The position numbers and the translations under genes are program-made. From CAMBDS01 sp964355675 (lineage in GTDB: Bacteria; Electryoneota; AABM5-125-24; Hatepunaeales; Hatepunaeaceae): 64,000 nt of DNA. Of this stretch, positions 18,280 to 27,445 are shown in pieces. Where the stretch lies: contig CAYHEC010000001.1 of NCBI GenBank assembly GCA_964355675.1, forward strand, positions 124,001 through 188,000, read 5' to 3'. The notes under the pieces are model-generated. The model had not been told where the DNA came from, searched no databases, and saw only the letters and a list, made by a program, of their open reading frames with translations. Position 1 is the first letter of the stretch; each line of letters opens with the position of its first letter.

Positions 18280-18405
18280 CTGATCGACAACCCGCTTTAA
18301 AATTGAGCGGCGCTTTCTCCTTCTTATTCGGCACTCAAGCAATGACTGCCAATACTTTCCTTCCAGCCTATCAATCATAACTTAATATCTCATCAGAGTT
18401 TCGCA

Positions 18406-21400
18406 ATGCGACGCACCGTATCCTCAACCTTACTGCTATCAGCAGTATCGATCATCTTATTGATAAACCTTAGCTATTCTGCTGAAGTCGCCCCTGGCTT
18501 TTTCCGTTTTCCGGACATAAATGGTGAATGGATCGCCTTCACCTCTGAAGGCGACCTCTGGAAGGTGAAGCTCAGCGGTGGTGCGGCGGTTCGTCTCACG
18601 ACCGCCACCGGCGAAGAACGCTTTCCAAAATTTTCCCCCGACGGACAGTGGATTGCTTTTTCGGGCCAGACGGATGGTCAGGATGACATCTTCGTCATCC
18701 CTTCAAGTGGTGGTGAACCCCTCCGTTTGACCTATCACCCTGACCGCGATCAGGTCGAAGGTTGGGACAAAAAAGGTAATATCATTTTTCGCTCTATGCG
18801 GGAATCGCCTCACTATTTCTACAAGCTTTTCCGTATCCAAAAAGAGGGAGGATTCCCTGTCTCAATCGGTCTCGAGAAAGCCGCTCATATAACCTTCGAG
18901 CCAAATGGGTCGCGTGTCGCTTTCAATACTGTAGCTCTCGAATTCCGTACCTGGAAACGCTATCAGGGCGGCTGGGCTGAAGATATTTACGTCGGCGATA
19001 TTGCCAAGGTTGATTTTAAGAAAGTTACTGAACTCGGAGTCCTCCGTGAATGGCAGGGGAACTATAGTATGCCGATGTGGCATACTGATGGAAGGATCTA
19101 TTTCCAGAGTGACCGTAGTGGCCGCGGAAATATCTGGTCGATGACGCCGGATGCATCAGATATCAAACAACACACCTTCCACAAAGACTTCGATGCGCGC
19201 TTCCCAGCCTTAGGCGGAAAAACCATCGTTTATCAGCTCGGCATGGATGTCTGGACGCTTGACCTGGCATCCGGTAAAACTCAGAAGGTTGACATCGCCC
19301 TTCCTACCGACCGTTTACAAGCACAATCAAAATTCGTGGATCCGAAACAATTCATCCAAGATTTCGAGCTGACGCCTGACGGCAAGAGGCTTCTGCTCTG
19401 CTCCCGCGGCGAGTTATTCACTGCGCCAACCAAAGGTGAAGGTCTCGTGAGGCAGTTGACCTACACCTCTGGGATCCGCGAGAAATTTCCACATGTTTCG
19501 CCTGACGGTAAATTCATCGCCGCCTTTTCCGATGCAACCGGCGAAGAGAAACTTTACCTCTATCCCGCCGATGGTGGCGAGGCGAAACTGCTGGGAACAG
19601 ATAGCCGAGGCTGGCACTTTGGACCAATCTGGTCACCTGATGGAAAAACAATCGCCTTTAGTAATGAAGAGTGCGAATTAATCTTGATGGATGCCATCAC
19701 AGGAAAGACTTTAGTTGCCGACAAATCATCATGGGAGATAAGAGATTACTCTTGGTCGGCTGACAGTCGATTCGTAGCTTATTCTTCCCCCACCGATAAC
19801 TATAACTCCATCGTGAAGATTTACGATACCAGCGATAAAAAAGCTCACGATGTAACAGTGGACTACACCAACTCCTATAACCCGAAATTCACCGATGACG
19901 GGAAATTCTTGGTCTTCCTAAGCGATAAGGAAGCAAATCCGAGACTCGACGGGATGGAGATGACCTATATCCTTCAAGAGCGAACACGCCCCTACATTGT
20001 AGCCCTCAAGGAAGGAACAGCATTTCCTTTCGCCGCTTCTGCCGACCCGGCCCTCGATGACGATGAAGAAGGCAAAGGTGACAAGCATAATGAAAAAAGC
20101 GAAAAAGATCTCAAAGGTAAAGCCGGCAAAAATAAGAAGGACATCGTAGGCGACGAGGAGAAGAAAGAACCCGTCAAAGTCGAAATTGACTTTGCTTCCA
20201 TCACCAGCCGAATAGCCCCCTTCCCTGTTCAAGCCGCAAATTACGGTGGCTTATCCACTTCTGGTGATAAGGTATTCTATCTCACCTTCGAGAGTCACGG
20301 AATGCTCGGCGAGGGAGATTATGATGACGACGAAGACGGCCCGAAAGGAATGAAACTCATTCGATTCGACCTGAAGAAGAAGAAAACCAAAATGGTGGCG
20401 GATGGTATAGACGGTTACGACATCTCCCGTGATGGCAAGAGAATCGTCACTGTGAAAGACGGTCAATTCACCATGATGGGCATCGATGAAGAAGGTGGTG
20501 GTCATGGCGGTCCTGAAGGCGGCCCTGAACACGAGAAAAACGATAAGAATGTCGATCTTTCCGAATGGGATCTGCGGGTAGATCAACGACCAGAATGGAA
20601 ACAGATGTTCTTCGAAGCATGGCGGCTTCAGCGCGACTTTTTCTGGGATCCGAATCTCCACCAAGTTGACTGGATCGCCGTTCGAGAACAATATGGACCG
20701 CTTGCCGCCCGAATTTCCACCCGCGATGAATTGAACGACCTGATCGGAGAAATGTTCGGAGAACTCAATTGCTCGCATACTTATGTCGGCGGTGGTGACC
20801 AGCGTCGCCCGGAAAGGCGTTCTACTGGCTTGTTAGGGGTCGATGTGAGCCGTGATCCAAGCGGATTCTATAAGATCGAACGGGTGATTGTCGGGCGACC
20901 CTGGCAGAAAGATACCAGCAGTCCTCTTGCGGCCCCTGGTATTGATGGGAAGAAAGGCGAGTTCATCGTGGCGATCAATGGCAGGGCGACTAATTCGGTT
21001 GCCGACTATCAGGAACTCCTCTTGAATAAAGCTGATGACATTGTATCGGTTAAACTTAACAGCAAACCGTCGCTCGATGGTGCCCGGGAAGTCATCATTA
21101 AACCACTCGGTAGCGAACGAAGCCTGCGTTACTGGGATTGGGCGGATAACCGCAGAGGATATGTCGATGAGAAATCAGGCGGCAAGCTCGGTTACATTCA
21201 CTTGACTGATATGGGGGGAGCAGGTCTTTCCCAGTTCACCCAAGCCTATCTGCCACAACATAACAAAGAAGGCTTAGTGATGGACGTCCGCTACAATGGC
21301 GGTGGATTTGTCGCCGAGATGATCCTGTCACACCTTAACCGGGGCATGTTCGCAATGGGGATGGCGCGACATGGGTTGAGGTACCGGCATCCATCCACGG

Positions 21401-21798
21401 CATTTCATGGCCACATGGCCGCGATTTGCAATGGCGAAACCGGCTCCGATGGCGAAACCTTCACCGAGGGCTTCCGACGTCTTGGTCTTGGTCCGATCAT
21501 CGGTATGCGTACTTGGGGAGGCTGGGTAGGTATTCGTAGCGACAAGCCGTTGATGGACGGCGGTGGTTTAACCCAACCCGAATTCACTGGCTGGGGTGTC
21601 GATGACGGCAAATGGATGATCGAAGGCTGGGGTACGGATCCCGATTTCGTTGTCGAAGACGACCCGGCGTCGCTCATTCTGGGTAAAGATCTTTCACTCG
21701 ATTATACGATCAAGTACCTGTTAGAGAAAATCGCGAATGAGCCCAAGATTATTCCGCCCATGCCGCCCTTCCCAACCGACCGCGGTGTGAAGCATTAA
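18406..21798 (+). CDS. Exported tricorn protease homologue (S41 family)
   Basis: 1130 residues with a signal peptide (1-25, INLSYSA). Residues about 30-540 form WD/PD40-type propeller repeats (FPKFSPDGQWIAFSG, IWSPDGKTIAFSN). A Lys/Glu/Asp-rich stretch at about 548-592 is probably a flexible linker. The C-terminal part has a PDZ-like segment (about 830-900) and the S41 core. The tricorn catalytic tetrad can be placed: S790-H791 (LNCSHTY), nucleophile S1014 (TGSDGE) and E1073 (MIEGWGTDPD). Archaeal tricorn is a cytoplasmic hexamer degrading proteasome products. The signal peptide here argues for a periplasmic or surface enzyme. Confidence 0.92.
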   Translation: MRRTVSSTLLLSAVSIILLINLSYSAEVAPGFFRFPDINGEWIAFTSEGDLWKVKLSGGAAVRLTTATGEERFPKFSPDGQWIAFSGQTDGQDDIFVIPSSGGEPLRLTYHPDRDQVEGWDKKGNIIFRSMRESPHYFYKLFRIQKEGGFPVSIGLEKAAHITFEPNGSRVAFNTVALEFRTWKRYQGGWAEDIYVGDIAKVDFKKVTELGVLREWQGNYSMPMWHTDGRIYFQSDRSGRGNIWSMTPDASDIKQHTFHKDFDARFPALGGKTIVYQLGMDVWTLDLASGKTQKVDIALPTDRLQAQSKFVDPKQFIQDFELTPDGKRLLLCSRGELFTAPTKGEGLVRQLTYTSGIREKFPHVSPDGKFIAAFSDATGEEKLYLYPADGGEAKLLGTDSRGWHFGPIWSPDGKTIAFSNEECELILMDAITGKTLVADKSSWEIRDYSWSADSRFVAYSSPTDNYNSIVKIYDTSDKKAHDVTVDYTNSYNPKFTDDGKFLVFLSDKEANPRLDGMEMTYILQERTRPYIVALKEGTAFPFAASADPALDDDEEGKGDKHNEKSEKDLKGKAGKNKKDIVGDEEKKEPVKVEIDFASITSRIAPFPVQAANYGGLSTSGDKVFYLTFESHGMLGEGDYDDDEDGPKGMKLIRFDLKKKKTKMVADGIDGYDISRDGKRIVTVKDGQFTMMGIDEEGGGHGGPEGGPEHEKNDKNVDLSEWDLRVDQRPEWKQMFFEAWRLQRDFFWDPNLHQVDWIAVREQYGPLAARISTRDELNDLIGEMFGELNCSHTYVGGGDQRRPERRSTGLLGVDVSRDPSGFYKIERVIVGRPWQKDTSSPLAAPGIDGKKGEFIVAINGRATNSVADYQELLLNKADDIVSVKLNSKPSLDGAREVIIKPLGSERSLRYWDWADNRRGYVDEKSGGKLGYIHLTDMGGAGLSQFTQAYLPQHNKEGLVMDVRYNGGGFVAEMILSHLNRGMFAMGMARHGLRYRHPSTAFHGHMAAICNGETGSDGETFTEGFRRLGLGPIIGMRTWGGWVGIRSDKPLMDGGGLTQPEFTGWGVDDGKWMIEGWGTDPDFVVEDDPASLILGKDLSLDYTIKYLLEKIANEPKIIPPMPPFPTDRGVKH

Positions 21799-21820
21799 GG
21801 TCACTAACATAAAATTAACC

Positions 21821-21865
21821 GAGGCTGTTCCAGAAATATTATCAGCCACATGAAGGGACAGCCTC
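21821..21865 (+). terminator. Terminator after the tricorn gene
   Basis: 11-base arms 21821-21831 and 21855-21865 pair with one G-U, and TTAG follows. Loop of 23 bases. It lies 22 bp past the tricorn stop and just before the next lipoprotein gene. Confidence 0.6.
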
Positions 21866-21891
21866 TTAGTTAAGTGGACGAGGTGAACCAA

Positions 21892-22623
21892 ATGAACAAT
21901 AAATGTCTAATTTCTCTGCTGTTCGCAACGGCGTTCATCGGTTGCCAAAACGAAGTGTCGAATCCAGTTAATAACTCGACCGACTTGTTGGCCTCTTTCA
22001 GTATCGAAGGCACTATGGTCGCCCCGGCCAGGTTGTTGTTTACAAATCGTTCTCAAAATGCCCGCGAGTGCCGATGGGATTTTGGCAACGGAATAACTTC
22101 AACTGTTTACCAGCCGGGACCTGTCTCGTACTCGAACTCCGGACATTATGAAATGACGTTGATTGTCTCCGATTCCGCTTCTGGCCGCTCCGATACCGCC
22201 CTCGCGACTCTGGTGATTACTCCTGGAGGCCCCTACCTTACTTACATTTATCTTCACACCATCTGGTGGTCGAACACCGAAGGAAGACCTTGGGATGGCG
22301 ACAGCACTGGACCAGACATCTTTTCAGAGCTCTACACATCTGATAATCGTAAACTTAACACACTTTCACGCTTCACGAATATCGCTTATGCATCTCTGCC
22401 AGTTCGTTGGTACTACAACCGGATTCTCCCCGATGAGCGTAGCGATTTCAGACTATTAATATTGGATTATGACAGCCAACTACTTCAGGACACTATGGCC
22501 ATCTTCCAATTTGATCAACCGAATTATACTCCCACAACCACCGATTCAATTCATACAAGTGTATTACTGCGGAGATTTGATCGAACCTTTGCCGAATTGG
22601 AATTAGTTTGGCAATGGTTTTGA
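21892..22623 (+). CDS. PKD-domain lipoprotein
   Basis: From ATG 21892 the protein has 243 residues. I prefer this start over 21874 because GAGGTGA lies just upstream and the signal peptide then has normal length. Signal and lipobox: MNNKCLISLLFATAFIGC, lipidated C18. Residues about 33-107 form a PKD/Ig-like domain with the typical CRWDFGNG and GHYEMTLIVSD. The C-terminal 130 residues (YLHTIWWSNTEGRPWDGDSTGPD) are not recognised and may be a separate beta domain. Likely surface or periplasmic; ligand unknown. Confidence 0.75.
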   Translation: MNNKCLISLLFATAFIGCQNEVSNPVNNSTDLLASFSIEGTMVAPARLLFTNRSQNARECRWDFGNGITSTVYQPGPVSYSNSGHYEMTLIVSDSASGRSDTALATLVITPGGPYLTYIYLHTIWWSNTEGRPWDGDSTGPDIFSELYTSDNRKLNTLSRFTNIAYASLPVRWYYNRILPDERSDFRLLILDYDSQLLQDTMAIFQFDQPNYTPTTTDSIHTSVLLRRFDRTFAELELVWQWF

Positions 22624-22691
22624 TAACGTTTTCGCGTATCTCTAACCATCTGGAAATACTGTCATGTCACAGCAACTCTGTAAGACGTAGG

Positions 22692-22707
22692 GGCGAATTT
22701 ATTCGCC
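22692..22707. repeat. Short palindrome GGCGAATTTATTCGCC
   Basis: Arms GGCGAA and TTCGCC around TTTA, preceded by GTAG. The same core lies inside the longer hairpin at 35487-35516. The 259-bp gap 22624-22882 holds nothing else that I can identify. Confidence 0.6.
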
Positions 22708-22882
22708 ATCAGTACAGCGACCAAATAGCCGTGAGAGAACACCAGGAGTAATCATAGGAACGCAGGAAACCTATTTTTCATCGAAAAGACAAAAGTTTCT
22801 TCTGAAGTTGCCGATATAGAGATGAGGAGTGCGCCTTCTACCTGAGGCGCTGTGACTTCACCGACTATAAAGGGATAACGCC

Positions 22883-23113
22883 ATGCTTAACCGTTGTACC
22901 TGCGGATGCCGCAGTTTCAAACCCATTGGGATACAAGGAGGTTGGAAGGGTCGAGTGCCCGACAAAGCTCCCAAAGTCCTATATCTCGTCAATTGCATCG
23001 AATGCGGAACTACGCGATCCTGCGACAGAATGCAATATGCACTTTTACAAACTCGCGAAGCATCAAGTCTTCTCGAAATGAGTTTCTTCAGTAGTGGAAA
23101 AGCAGCCGCTTAA
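22883..23113 (+). CDS. Small putative zinc-ribbon protein, function unknown
   Basis: 76 residues. Cysteines C5, C7 and C9 (RCTCGCR) and the pair C38-C41 (CIECGTTRSC) have the spacing of a treble-clef or zinc-ribbon, with Lys/Arg-rich residues between. AAGGG lies upstream of the ATG and a strong terminator follows directly, which supports a real gene. No family assigned. Confidence 0.6.
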   Translation: MLNRCTCGCRSFKPIGIQGGWKGRVPDKAPKVLYLVNCIECGTTRSCDRMQYALLQTREASSLLEMSFFSSGKAAA

Positions 23114-23129
23114 GCCCTTCAACAACAAA

Positions 23130-23157
23130 GACGCCGGAGTTATTATGCTCCGGCGTC
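23130..23157. terminator. Bidirectional terminator between the zinc-ribbon and HU genes
   Basis: Perfect 10-bp GC-rich stem with arms GACGCCGGAG (23130-23139) and 23148-23157 and an 8-base loop, between two convergent genes. Confidence 0.85.
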
Positions 23158-23189
23158 CCTGTCTCAATTTCCCCCCAAAATACTGATTC

Positions 23190-23498
23190 CTACTTGATCG
23201 GCTTTTTCAGTTCGTTTTTCAGCAACCGACCCGGCCGAAAGTGGGTTTTGCGGCGAGCAGGAATAAATATCGTTTCCTGTGGTTTCTTCGGATTACGGCC
23301 ATGGGATCTGGCGGCAGTATTCTTAACTTCAAATACACCGAAAGACCTGATCTCGACCCGGCACTCTTCAACCTTCTCGGTCATCATGTCGCGCAGTGAC
23401 CGGAAAACTGCATTGACAGCGGCAGCCGCTTCTTTCGGCTCGATACCGCAAATTTGAGCTGTGCGCTCAATAACGTCTTTTTTGATGAAATTTCGCAT
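23190..23498 (-). CDS. HU/IHF-family DNA-binding protein
   Basis: 102 residues. N-terminal helices (KKDVIERTAQICGIEPKEA), the conserved VEIRSFGVFEVKNTAARSHGRNPKKPQE beta-arm region and the C-terminal FRPGRLLKNELKK identify HU/IHF. Binds and bends DNA in the nucleoid. The arm has RNPKKPQE, close to the usual RNPxTG. Start ATG at 23498 with AAGGG seven bases upstream. Confidence 0.93.
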   Translation of the reverse strand: MRNFIKKDVIERTAQICGIEPKEAAAAVNAVFRSLRDMMTEKVEECRVEIRSFGVFEVKNTAARSHGRNPKKPQETIFIPARRKTHFRPGRLLKNELKKPIK

Positions 23499-23566
23499 TC
23501 GACTACCCTTTATTGTTACAGTCCTTTTGATGGACCAGCTTGTTCGACCCTATGGTCAGCGGGCAG

Positions 23567-23595
23567 AATATAGTAATTCTTTTATTCAAAGTAAA
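23567..23595 (-). promoter_or_regulatory. Promoter of the HU gene
   Basis: On the minus strand: TTTACT (23595-23590), a 17-bp spacer and TATATT (23572-23567). The leader would be about 60 bases. Confidence 0.6.
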
Positions 23596-23651
23596 GTGCA
23601 AAACAAGATTCTTCGCAACTATTTCATAAGTATTTTTCATTCAGCGAAATA

Positions 23652-24974
23652 ATGAACTCGAAAATTCACCTCTTCAACTTTACCGACGATGGGCATTTTG
23701 GCTCGCTCACTTCGCTTTCAAACCCCGGCGAATTACGTTGCGGCGCCTTTTCCCTTACAGATAAGCTCGCGTTTAGGCTCAAGCTTCACGGTATTGAATC
23801 TGTTTGTCTGGATCCCGTTTCACCGCTTACTCCTGATACCATTTCTAATAAGATAAATGATCAATATCGAGCAATTGTTTTACTTAGTAGCCGCTCTATT
23901 CTCTCAGATGAGGCTGTTCGTTATATTGCCGGATCCGGAAAGGACGAAAAATATCTGAACACAGAGGGACAACTGGTCGGTTTTCGCCTCAATGCTGGTA
24001 TCATTACAATGAAAGATCTGAATGAGTACCATCAAAAAACTGAACAGTTGCCCGTTTCAATTATCGAAGCCAAGCGAATCGATTTTCCGTGGCATCTTGG
24101 TAAGCACAACGCTGAAGAGATTACAAATGATTTGCGTCTTGCTGAGTCAACTCAGCAAGGCTCTTCACCAGTTTTTTCCAAAGATAATCCTATTCGCGGA
24201 AGAGAGAATATTTTCGCAACGGGAGCTATCAGCTTAGGATCCGGCTCTGTTATATCAGCTGAAAAGCATACGGTCCGCCTTGATAGTAATTCTAATATCG
24301 GTGCCGGGGCGATTCTTAGTGCCGAGCAAGGACCGATCTGGCTCGCTGAAAATGTAGTCATCGAACCAGGAGCTATCCTTCAGGGACCGGTCTACATTGG
24401 ACCAAATTCGATAGTCAGAGCAGGCGCACGAATAAATGGAGATGTTTCCTTGGGAGCTCATTGCCGTGTTGGAGGTGAGCTAAGTTGCGTGATCATGCAA
24501 GGCTACTCAAGCAAACAGCACTCTGGTTATCTTGGCAGTTCGGTGGTAGGGCAATGGGTGAATCTCGGCGCCGCAACCGATAACAGCGATCTGAAAAATA
24601 ATTATCGCAATATCGAGGTGACCCTCGACGGTCAGAAATTCGATTCCGGAGAACTCCATGCCGGAGTTTATATCGGAGATTTTGTCCGTACTGCCATCCA
24701 AACTCGTTTAAATTCCGGAACGGTTGTCGGGACTTGTTGCAATTTATTCGGTAACGATTTTCCTGACAAAGCAATCCCTCCCTATATTTGGTACGGATCC
24801 GACGGTTATCAGGAATACCGGCTGGACAAGGCGCTCGAAACAATTCGAGTGATTATGTCCAGACGAAATACAGAAATGAACAATCGCCTTGAAGAATCGT
24901 TAAATTATTTATATGATCACACCCGAGAAGTGCGTCGGGAATTTCTAAAATTACAATCGCGTGCAAGCAAATAA
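23652..24974 (+). CDS. GlmU-like putative sugar nucleotidyltransferase with left-handed beta-helix
   Basis: 440 residues. The N-terminal domain (FNFTDDGHFGSLTSLSNPGELRCGAFSLTDKLAF) resembles the reduced nucleotidyltransferase domain (NTP_transf_4 type) common in Bacteroidetes. The C-terminal part (about 180-400) is hexapeptide repeats (IGAGAILS, IEPGAILQGPVYIGPNSIVRAGARINGDVSLG) ending with LGAATDNSDLKNNY and NLFGNDFPDKAIPPYIWYG, as in GlmU and related enzymes. It may activate an amino-sugar phosphate for envelope synthesis, but the substrate is not shown and the N-terminal catalytic loop is weak. GmlU proper is not implied. Confidence 0.82.
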   Translation: MNSKIHLFNFTDDGHFGSLTSLSNPGELRCGAFSLTDKLAFRLKLHGIESVCLDPVSPLTPDTISNKINDQYRAIVLLSSRSILSDEAVRYIAGSGKDEKYLNTEGQLVGFRLNAGIITMKDLNEYHQKTEQLPVSIIEAKRIDFPWHLGKHNAEEITNDLRLAESTQQGSSPVFSKDNPIRGRENIFATGAISLGSGSVISAEKHTVRLDSNSNIGAGAILSAEQGPIWLAENVVIEPGAILQGPVYIGPNSIVRAGARINGDVSLGAHCRVGGELSCVIMQGYSSKQHSGYLGSSVVGQWVNLGAATDNSDLKNNYRNIEVTLDGQKFDSGELHAGVYIGDFVRTAIQTRLNSGTVVGTCCNLFGNDFPDKAIPPYIWYGSDGYQEYRLDKALETIRVIMSRRNTEMNNRLEESLNYLYDHTREVRREFLKLQSRASK

Positions 24975-25914
24975 TATCAGAATTCAACCACTACCGCGAC
25001 GATTAGTTAAAATCAACGTTAAGAACCCTTTCCCAATCCCGTTTTCGCGATGGGTGCAATTGCTTCTTGGTATGGTGTTTCTTTTCGCGGCAGGAGCCAA
25101 AGGCTTCGATATCGTAAGATTCGGGCGACAAATTGAGGCGTTGACCACCACAGTTGGAATCGAACAAACGACTCTACTCGCCGCAATAGCACTTACTTTT
25201 GCCATTTGTGTCGTTATATTGGAACTATTCCTCGGAGCCTCTCTACTTACCGGCTATAATAGTACTCACAGTTCCATGTTAGCCGTTGGGGTGCTAATCA
25301 CTTTTGCCAGCGTAGCAGTTTGGGTGATCATGGGCGGAAGCAAATTCGACTGCGGTTGCTTTGGTACAGTGACTACGAGGACTCCGACTGAAACTCTCGG
25401 TGAAGATCTTCTTCTTATCATTATGGCTATCATCGGTACGACCTGTAAACTCAACTCTTTAAAAGGCAGAGTTGCGATGAGGGTGATCGTGATCGCGGGA
25501 GTGCTCTGGACCGGCTCGTTCTATTTCTTTCCTCACGTGAGAGCATCGCTTAGAGAAGGTAGTATCGTTTCCCGAAACGTGTTGTCGAGTTACGGGGTTC
25601 CTCCTGCCACACGGTATATCTGGGTATTTAATCCTGATTGCAGTATTTGCCAAACACTTACACCTGCAATTAATTTGATCGCCGCGTCATCGCCAAAATG
25701 TTTGGTAGGAATATCAGCCGCGGCAACTGGAAAAATTGATGAATTCGCATATGATTTCAAACCAACATTTCCTATGCATGAAATTCCATCAAGTAAAATT
25801 GGTGAATTCGATCTTCAAGATGGAACCTTAATAAGATTGTCAAATGGAAAGGTAGATCGAGTTTGGCCACCTTATTTGCTTCGACAGATCACATTGATTA
25901 AAATTGCAACATGA
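24961..25914 (+). CDS. MauE/DoxX-like membrane protein with C-terminal thioredoxin-like CxxC segment
   Basis: 317 residues. Four or five membrane segments (about 30-185) carry the MauE-type motif DCGCFG (130-135). After a final membrane span, residues about 215-300 contain VFNPDCSICQTL (C227-x-x-C230), a thioredoxin-like redox pair. MauE/DoxX proteins take part in disulfide or quinone redox chemistry, so a membrane thiol oxidoreductase is likely by inference. GTG start at 24961, overlapping the GlmU-like gene by 14 bases. Its 3' end overlaps ispD by 4 (ATGA). Confidence 0.78.
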   Translation: MQANNIRIQPLPRRLVKINVKNPFPIPFSRWVQLLLGMVFLFAAGAKGFDIVRFGRQIEALTTTVGIEQTTLLAAIALTFAICVVILELFLGASLLTGYNSTHSSMLAVGVLITFASVAVWVIMGGSKFDCGCFGTVTTRTPTETLGEDLLLIIMAIIGTTCKLNSLKGRVAMRVIVIAGVLWTGSFYFFPHVRASLREGSIVSRNVLSSYGVPPATRYIWVFNPDCSICQTLTPAINLIAASSPKCLVGISAAATGKIDEFAYDFKPTFPMHEIPSSKIGEFDLQDGTLIRLSNGKVDRVWPPYLLRQITLIKIAT

Positions 25915-26615
25915 GCACCGGCGCAATCATCGTAGCGGCTGGCAGAGGAGAACGTCTTGGGCGCGGCGTGCCGAAAGGCCTAATTGAGATCGATGGCGTC
26001 CCGCTTCTCATGCTCTCCACTTTGGCTTTCGAATGCTCGGCTTCTATCGCTTGCATAGTACTGGTAGTCCCGTCAGGCTTCGAGGAAATTGTGATGGAGC
26101 AATGTCGGCAATACCGCTTAGGAAAGGTTGTCGCGGCCGTGGCTGGTGGTGCCGAACGGCAGGATTCTGTTGCCGAAGGCTTGAAAGCCCTACCGGAATC
26201 ATGCGATTGCGCTTTGATTCATGATGGAGCCAGGCCATTCGTTTCGTCTCTACTAATCGAGCAAGTTTCAGCATCGCTTAGAACGCATAAAGCCGCATTT
26301 GCGGCTGTTCCGATCAGTGACACTTTGCATCAGAAGAAGGGCGGGATGGCGTTTGATGGACCAGATCGGGCAATTCTTGTCGCGGCGCAGACTCCTCAAG
26401 GATTTCACCGCACAATACTGTCCGAAGCAATGCGGATGAATTCCCTAAAGAACGATAAATTTTCTGATGAAGTGACACTATTGCGGAATGTACTGCATAT
26501 TAACGCGGCGATTGTTCCGGGTGACTCTGGAAATATTAAGATTACACGAAGTCAAGATATTGAATTTTATGACTATCGATTATTACAAATCGCTAATACA
26601 CTGAATACAAGATAA
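25911..26615 (+). CDS. ispD: 2-C-methyl-D-erythritol 4-phosphate cytidylyltransferase
   Basis: 234 residues. Third step of the MEP isoprenoid pathway: CTP plus MEP. The nucleotide loop is AAGRGERLGRGVPK (9-22), and HDGARPFV and the C-terminal SDEVTLLR/SGNIKITRSQD motifs are present. Start ATGA overlaps the preceding stop. ispF follows 2 bp later. Confidence 0.94.
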   Translation: MSTGAIIVAAGRGERLGRGVPKGLIEIDGVPLLMLSTLAFECSASIACIVLVVPSGFEEIVMEQCRQYRLGKVVAAVAGGAERQDSVAEGLKALPESCDCALIHDGARPFVSSLLIEQVSASLRTHKAAFAAVPISDTLHQKKGGMAFDGPDRAILVAAQTPQGFHRTILSEAMRMNSLKNDKFSDEVTLLRNVLHINAAIVPGDSGNIKITRSQDIEFYDYRLLQIANTLNTR

Positions 26616-26617
26616 TT

Positions 26618-27100
26618 ATGTACAAATTCAGAGTTGGCGAAGGCTACGACGTACACCGGCTTGTTCCAGGGCGACCGCTCTTCCTTGGCGGAGTTGAAAT
26701 CGCACATCCTTGTGGCTTGGAGGGTCATAGCGACGCAGACGTCTTACTGCATGCGATTTGCGATGCTCTCTTGGGGGCCGCGGCACTCGGCGACATCGGT
26801 ATTCACTTCCCCAACAATAATGCTGACTATAAGAACATCTCAAGCTTGAAGCTATTAAACAAAGTTTGCGAGATTCTTGAAAATGCCGGATGGCGACCCG
26901 TCAACATCGACTCGACGCTGGTTATGGAAGCTCCGCGTGTCTCCGAATATAGTTCTCAGATGCGGCAAAACATTGCCACCGCACTGAAACTCGAAATTGC
27001 CGAAGTCTCCGTGAAGGCGACGACGTCCGAGGGCATGGGATTTATCGGAACTGGTGAAGGAATCGCCGCGCGGGCGATTGCGTTGATTCAAGCATTTTAG
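26618..27100 (+). CDS. ispF: 2-C-methyl-D-erythritol 2,4-cyclodiphosphate synthase
   Basis: 160 residues, the usual size. Metal ligands D11, H13 (GYDVHRL) and H45 (GHSDADVLLHAICDALLG) and the C-terminal KATTSEGMGFIGTGEGI are conserved. The trimeric enzyme closes CDP-ME2P to MEcPP. Adjacent to ispD. Confidence 0.96.
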   Translation: MYKFRVGEGYDVHRLVPGRPLFLGGVEIAHPCGLEGHSDADVLLHAICDALLGAAALGDIGIHFPNNNADYKNISSLKLLNKVCEILENAGWRPVNIDSTLVMEAPRVSEYSSQMRQNIATALKLEIAEVSVKATTSEGMGFIGTGEGIAARAIALIQAF

Positions 27101-27119
27101 GATCTTCCATAAGGTCGGC

Positions 27120-27143
27120 TGGACGGGGCTTTGCACCCGTCCA
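27120..27143 (+). terminator. Hairpin downstream of ispF
   Basis: Arms TGGACGGG (27120-27127) and CCCGTCCA (27136-27143). It lies 20 bp past the ispF stop. No T-run, so it is weakly supported as a terminator and could be another dispersed hairpin. The 27101-27317 gap holds nothing else. Confidence 0.5.
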
Positions 27144-27317
27144 CCCAAGCACATATTTAGTCACGCCCAGCAAAATGGGCACGTACTCGCATTTATACAG
27201 GGCTCCAGACAAGTTTTTAATTAAATTGACACCGGCTTTCACCTTTTAGATAAACCAATAACAATTTTCTATCCAATTATGTACCAAGCCGTCTATAAAG
27301 CGGCATACGGAAAAACA

Positions 27318-27437
27318 ATGAATTCAACAGTAAAAAAGGCACTCATCGGCGCTTCGATTCTAATAATCGCCGCCGCGATGGTGATGATTACCATCAGCTT
27401 GATCCATCACTCCCGTAACCACGATGACGTTTCATAG
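27318..27437 (+). CDS. Predicted 39-residue single-span membrane peptide
   Basis: ATG at 27318, TAG at 27435-27437. Residues 1-7 (MNSTVKK) are basic, residues 8-29 (ALIGASILIIAAAMVMITIS) form one strong hydrophobic span, and the tail HHSRNHDDVS is polar. The frame ends 8 bp before gltX, in the same direction. No family known; the evidence is composition and position. Confidence 0.5.
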   Translation: MNSTVKKALIGASILIIAAAMVMITISLIHHSRNHDDVS

Positions 27438-27445
27438 AATCGCCA

